Shown one piece after another: positions 6,689-8,561 of a stretch of DNA of 8,561 nt (positions are counted from its first letter, which is position 1; every line of letters begins with the position of its first letter). The notes under the pieces were generated by a model. That model saw only the letters and a program-made list of their open reading frames with translations. It was not told the DNA's origin and made no database searches. Source of the DNA: Bacillota bacterium. Lineage in GTDB: Bacteria > Bacillota > Clostridia > Acetivibrionales > DTU013. Where the stretch lies: assembly GCA_023411645.1 (NCBI GenBank), contig JAEYON010000092.1, positions 1 through 8,561 on the forward strand, in the 5' to 3' direction. Position numbers and translations under genes: made by a program.

Positions 6689-7882
6689 TTACTTGTTTTT
6701 CTCCTGCTGCCTGCAGTGTGCCTCGTAAAGCGGCGACATCTCACGGAGTCTTTGTACGATCATAGGAAGCACTTCCATCAAAGCATCCACATCCGCATCC
6801 GTATTTTCCTCTCCGAATGTTATCCTCAATGATCCGTGTGCAATCTCATGCGGAAGTCCGATAGCCAGCAGCACATGCGATGGATCCAGTGAACCGGAGG
6901 TACAGGCGGAGCCGCTGGAAGCTGCTATTCCTTTCATATCCAGCATTAACAGCAGCGATTCTCCTTCAATAAATTCAAAAGAGAAGTTAACATTTCCGGG
7001 CAGCCTTTTTTCTCTGTGTCCGTTAAGCTTTATAAAAGGAATCTTTTGTTCAATCTCTTTTATAGTTCTGTCACGCAATGCAATAAGCTTTTTGTTATAC
7101 GTTTCCATGTTATCCGTTGCGATTTCAAGCGCTTTTGCCAAACCGACAATAGCCGCCACATTTTCCGTACTGGCTCTTCTGCCTCTCTCCTGTGCTCCTC
7201 CATGAAGGAAGGAGGTAATTTTTACACCCTTTCTGATATAAAGAGCGCCAATCCCTTTGGGGCCGTAAAACTTGTGAGAGGACATGGAAAGCAGGTCAAT
7301 ATTCATGTCGCCTACATTTATAGGTATATTTCCCATGGCTTGTACAGCATCGGTGTGGAAAGTGACACCCTTCTCCTTTGCGATTTTGCCGATTTCTGCG
7401 ATCGGCTGGATAGTACCGATCTCATTATTAGCAAACATGATGGTAATCAGTATTGTATCCGGTCTGATTGCCGCATTCACCTGCTCTGCAGAAACAAGAC
7501 CATCGGAGTCAACAGGAAGATATGTGACCTCAAATCCATCGCTTTCAAGGTATTGGCAGGTGTGCAGAACAGCGTGATGTTCAATAGCTGTTGTGATGAT
7601 ATGCTTACCTTTTTGTCTGTTGGCATATGCAACACCCTTGATTGCCCAGTTGTCGGCTTCCGTACCGGAACCTGTGAAAAAGATTTCCCTTGACTGAGCG
7701 CCTATTGCTTTTGCAACTGCTTCTCTGGCTTCCTCAATTGCCTTTTTGCTGTCTCTTCCCAGAGAATATATTGATGAAGGATTACCGAATTTCGCATTGA
7801 AATAAGGGAGCATCGCTTCAACAACTTCAGGTCTCGTCGGCGTCGTCGCCGCATGGTCAAAATAAATGGTTCTGTCACTCAT
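6689..7882 (-). CDS. nifS: Cysteine desulfurase (NifS/IscS family)
   Basis: 397-residue PLP-dependent enzyme that converts L-cysteine to alanine and leaves a persulfide on its catalytic cysteine. That sulfur feeds the scaffold and MnmA encoded downstream. The class V aminotransferase fold is recognisable: YFDHAATTP at 7-15, TGSGTEADNWA at 70-80, H102 (PLP-stacking) in EHHAVL, N153 in ANNEIG, HTDAVQ (176-181; D178, Q181), and the PLP lysine K204 in SSHKFYGPKG. GRRASTEN (234-241) is a family signature. Catalytic C327 sits in the loop SSGSACTSG (322-330), characteristic of group I NifS/IscS rather than SufS. The start has AGGAG at 7892-7896 with a 9-nt spacer. It is the second gene of the operon, 104 nt after the regulator. 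I use nifS because of clostridial usage; iscS would be equally fair, and nothing links it specifically to nitrogenase. Confidence 0.97.
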   Translation of the reverse strand: MSDRTIYFDHAATTPTRPEVVEAMLPYFNAKFGNPSSIYSLGRDSKKAIEEAREAVAKAIGAQSREIFFTGSGTEADNWAIKGVAYANRQKGKHIITTAIEHHAVLHTCQYLESDGFEVTYLPVDSDGLVSAEQVNAAIRPDTILITIMFANNEIGTIQPIAEIGKIAKEKGVTFHTDAVQAMGNIPINVGDMNIDLLSMSSHKFYGPKGIGALYIRKGVKITSFLHGGAQERGRRASTENVAAIVGLAKALEIATDNMETYNKKLIALRDRTIKEIEQKIPFIKLNGHREKRLPGNVNFSFEFIEGESLLLMLDMKGIAASSGSACTSGSLDPSHVLLAIGLPHEIAHGSLRITFGEENTDADVDALMEVLPMIVQRLREMSPLYEAHCRQQEKNK

Positions 7883-7986
7883 ACTCTGTAACTCCTTTTA
7901 TGAAAAATCAAAATTTTCTCTCATTAATACCATGTATCGCTATTATTCATTACCATTTTCAAAGTCTTCTAAACTACGGATCAAGG

Positions 7987-8445
7987 TTAATCAAAAAACT
8001 CATACTTGCCGTTCATAGCTTCTCTGCCTTTATGGTAATCATCCACTAATTCCTGCAGGGTTATGTTATCTATTACACTGTTGATTCCGTCGCGTATCTT
8101 TTCCCAAACGCCTCTTGTGACACAAAAGTCAGCATTTCCGCAGTCATGTATCCCACAGTTTTCAGAGACACAGTCTGTTGGAGCCATAGAGCCCTCCAGG
8201 GTTCTGAGAATATCTCCGACGGTAATCTTTTCCGGCCGGTCTCCCAACGAATATCCGCCTTGCGATCCTCTTACGCTTTTTACAAGCTTTGCTTTCTTTA
8301 AAGCCGCAAAAAGTTGCTCTAAATAGTTCTCAGATAATTGCTGTCTTTCTGCAATGCTTTTTAGAGCAACGTGACCTTCATTGTTGTGAACAGCCAGATC
8401 CAGCATTGCCTTCAGACCATATCTGCCTTTAGTTGAAAGCTTCAT
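7987..8445 (-). CDS. iscR: Rrf2-family transcriptional regulator, IscR-like
   Basis: 152-residue winged helix-turn-helix DNA-binding protein, probably the Fe-S-responsive repressor of its own operon. The N-terminus MKLSTKGRYGLKAML, the recognition-helix region (ERQQLSENYLEQLFAALKKA, 33-52) and the wing VRGSQGGYSL (58-67) are classic Rrf2 features. Four cysteines follow in the loop: C92, C97, C102 and C108 (DCVSENCGIHDCGNADFC). E. coli IscR has three cysteines at 92, 98 and 104 plus H107, so the site is similar but spaced differently and could use a different ligand set. CymR-type cysteine regulators are Rrf2 proteins that, as I recall, lack such cysteines, which favours cluster binding here. 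The ATG at 8445 follows GGAGG at 8455-8459; an upstream in-frame GTG at 8463 precedes that site and is rejected. First gene of the operon. Confidence 0.92.
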   Translation of the reverse strand: MKLSTKGRYGLKAMLDLAVHNNEGHVALKSIAERQQLSENYLEQLFAALKKAKLVKSVRGSQGGYSLGDRPEKITVGDILRTLEGSMAPTDCVSENCGIHDCGNADFCVTRGVWEKIRDGINSVIDNITLQELVDDYHKGREAMNGKYEFFD

Positions 8446-8499
8446 GTTCTCTCGCCTCCACACTGAACGGAAAATATAAATCCATTTCCCTTTTTAATT

Positions 8500-8516
8500 C
8501 CTAGTAAATTACTCGG
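8500..8516. promoter_or_regulatory. Candidate IscR/Rrf2 operator, 17-bp near-palindrome
   Basis: On the minus strand the site reads CCGAGTAATTTACTAGG, an inverted repeat with a single mismatched pair around a central T. It resembles the core of IscR type-1 sites (roughly CYGACTA-WWW-TAGTCRG). It begins about 4 nt downstream of the predicted transcription start and lies about 55-70 bp upstream of the regulator ATG. A protein bound here could block initiation or early elongation, consistent with autorepression. Binding is inferred from symmetry, resemblance and position. Confidence 0.6.
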
Positions 8517-8527
8517 TTATTGAAATA

Positions 8528-8556
8528 AGAATAGCACTATACTTTGCCAATGTCAA
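8528..8556 (-). promoter_or_regulatory. Predicted promoter of the iscR-nifS-nifU-mnmA operon
   Basis: On the minus strand a consensus -35 TTGACA (8556-8551) is followed by a 17-nt spacer and TATTCT (8533-8528). TGC immediately before the -10 makes it an extended -10 promoter. Transcription would begin near 8520-8522, leaving a leader of about 75 nt. This is the strongest promoter match in the window and no clear second promoter was seen within the operon. Confidence 0.75.
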
Positions 8557-8561
8557 TAAAA

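Noticed and set aside
8446..8463. GTG at 8463 as the start of the Rrf2 regulator
   Set aside because: It lies upstream of the GGAGG at 8455-8459, and the Rrf2 family begins at MKLSTKGRYG, which corresponds to the ATG at 8445.

Overview
The window is a low-GC stretch of ordinary bacterial chromosome. It most likely comes from a member of the Clostridia (Bacillota). The evidence is AT-rich spacers, strong GGAGG-type ribosome binding sites, and a cluster in the order Rrf2 regulator - cysteine desulfurase - NifU-type scaffold - mnmA, which is typical of clostridia. The species cannot be fixed from sequence reading alone.

Layout. Positions 1-276 are an AT-rich leader holding a 10-bp tandem repeat, a perfect 28-bp palindrome and a promoter for a XerC-like tyrosine recombinase (277-1266, +). 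A hairpin lies in the spacer before a membrane-anchored LytR-CpsA-Psr (LCP) cell-wall polymer ligase (1396-2490, +). An M18 zinc aminopeptidase (2562-3995, -) converges on the LCP gene. It is divergent, across a 250-bp spacer, from a PHP-family histidinol-phosphatase-like phosphoesterase (4246-5037, +). That gene converges on the last block, which is read entirely on the minus strand from the right edge: Rrf2/IscR-like regulator (7987-8445), cysteine desulfurase (6689-7882), Fe-S scaffold (6174-6617) and the tRNA 2-thiouridylase MnmA (5087-6166).

The right-hand block is a coherent sulfur-handling operon. The desulfurase draws sulfur from cysteine, the scaffold builds Fe-S clusters with it, and MnmA uses sulfur from the same kind of donor to thiolate U34 of Lys, Glu and Gln tRNAs. 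The first gene, a four-cysteine Rrf2 protein, probably senses cluster status. Its promoter has a consensus -35, an extended -10, and just downstream of the predicted start point a 17-bp near-palindrome resembling an IscR operator. The left-hand genes are independent housekeeping units.

I found no CRISPR array, transposase, prophage cargo, toxin-antitoxin pair, rRNA or credible tRNA, and no clear sign of a new system. The points most worth a second look are the 28-bp palindrome upstream of the recombinase, the cysteine-rich tail of the NifU-type scaffold, and the regulator/operator pair at the right edge.
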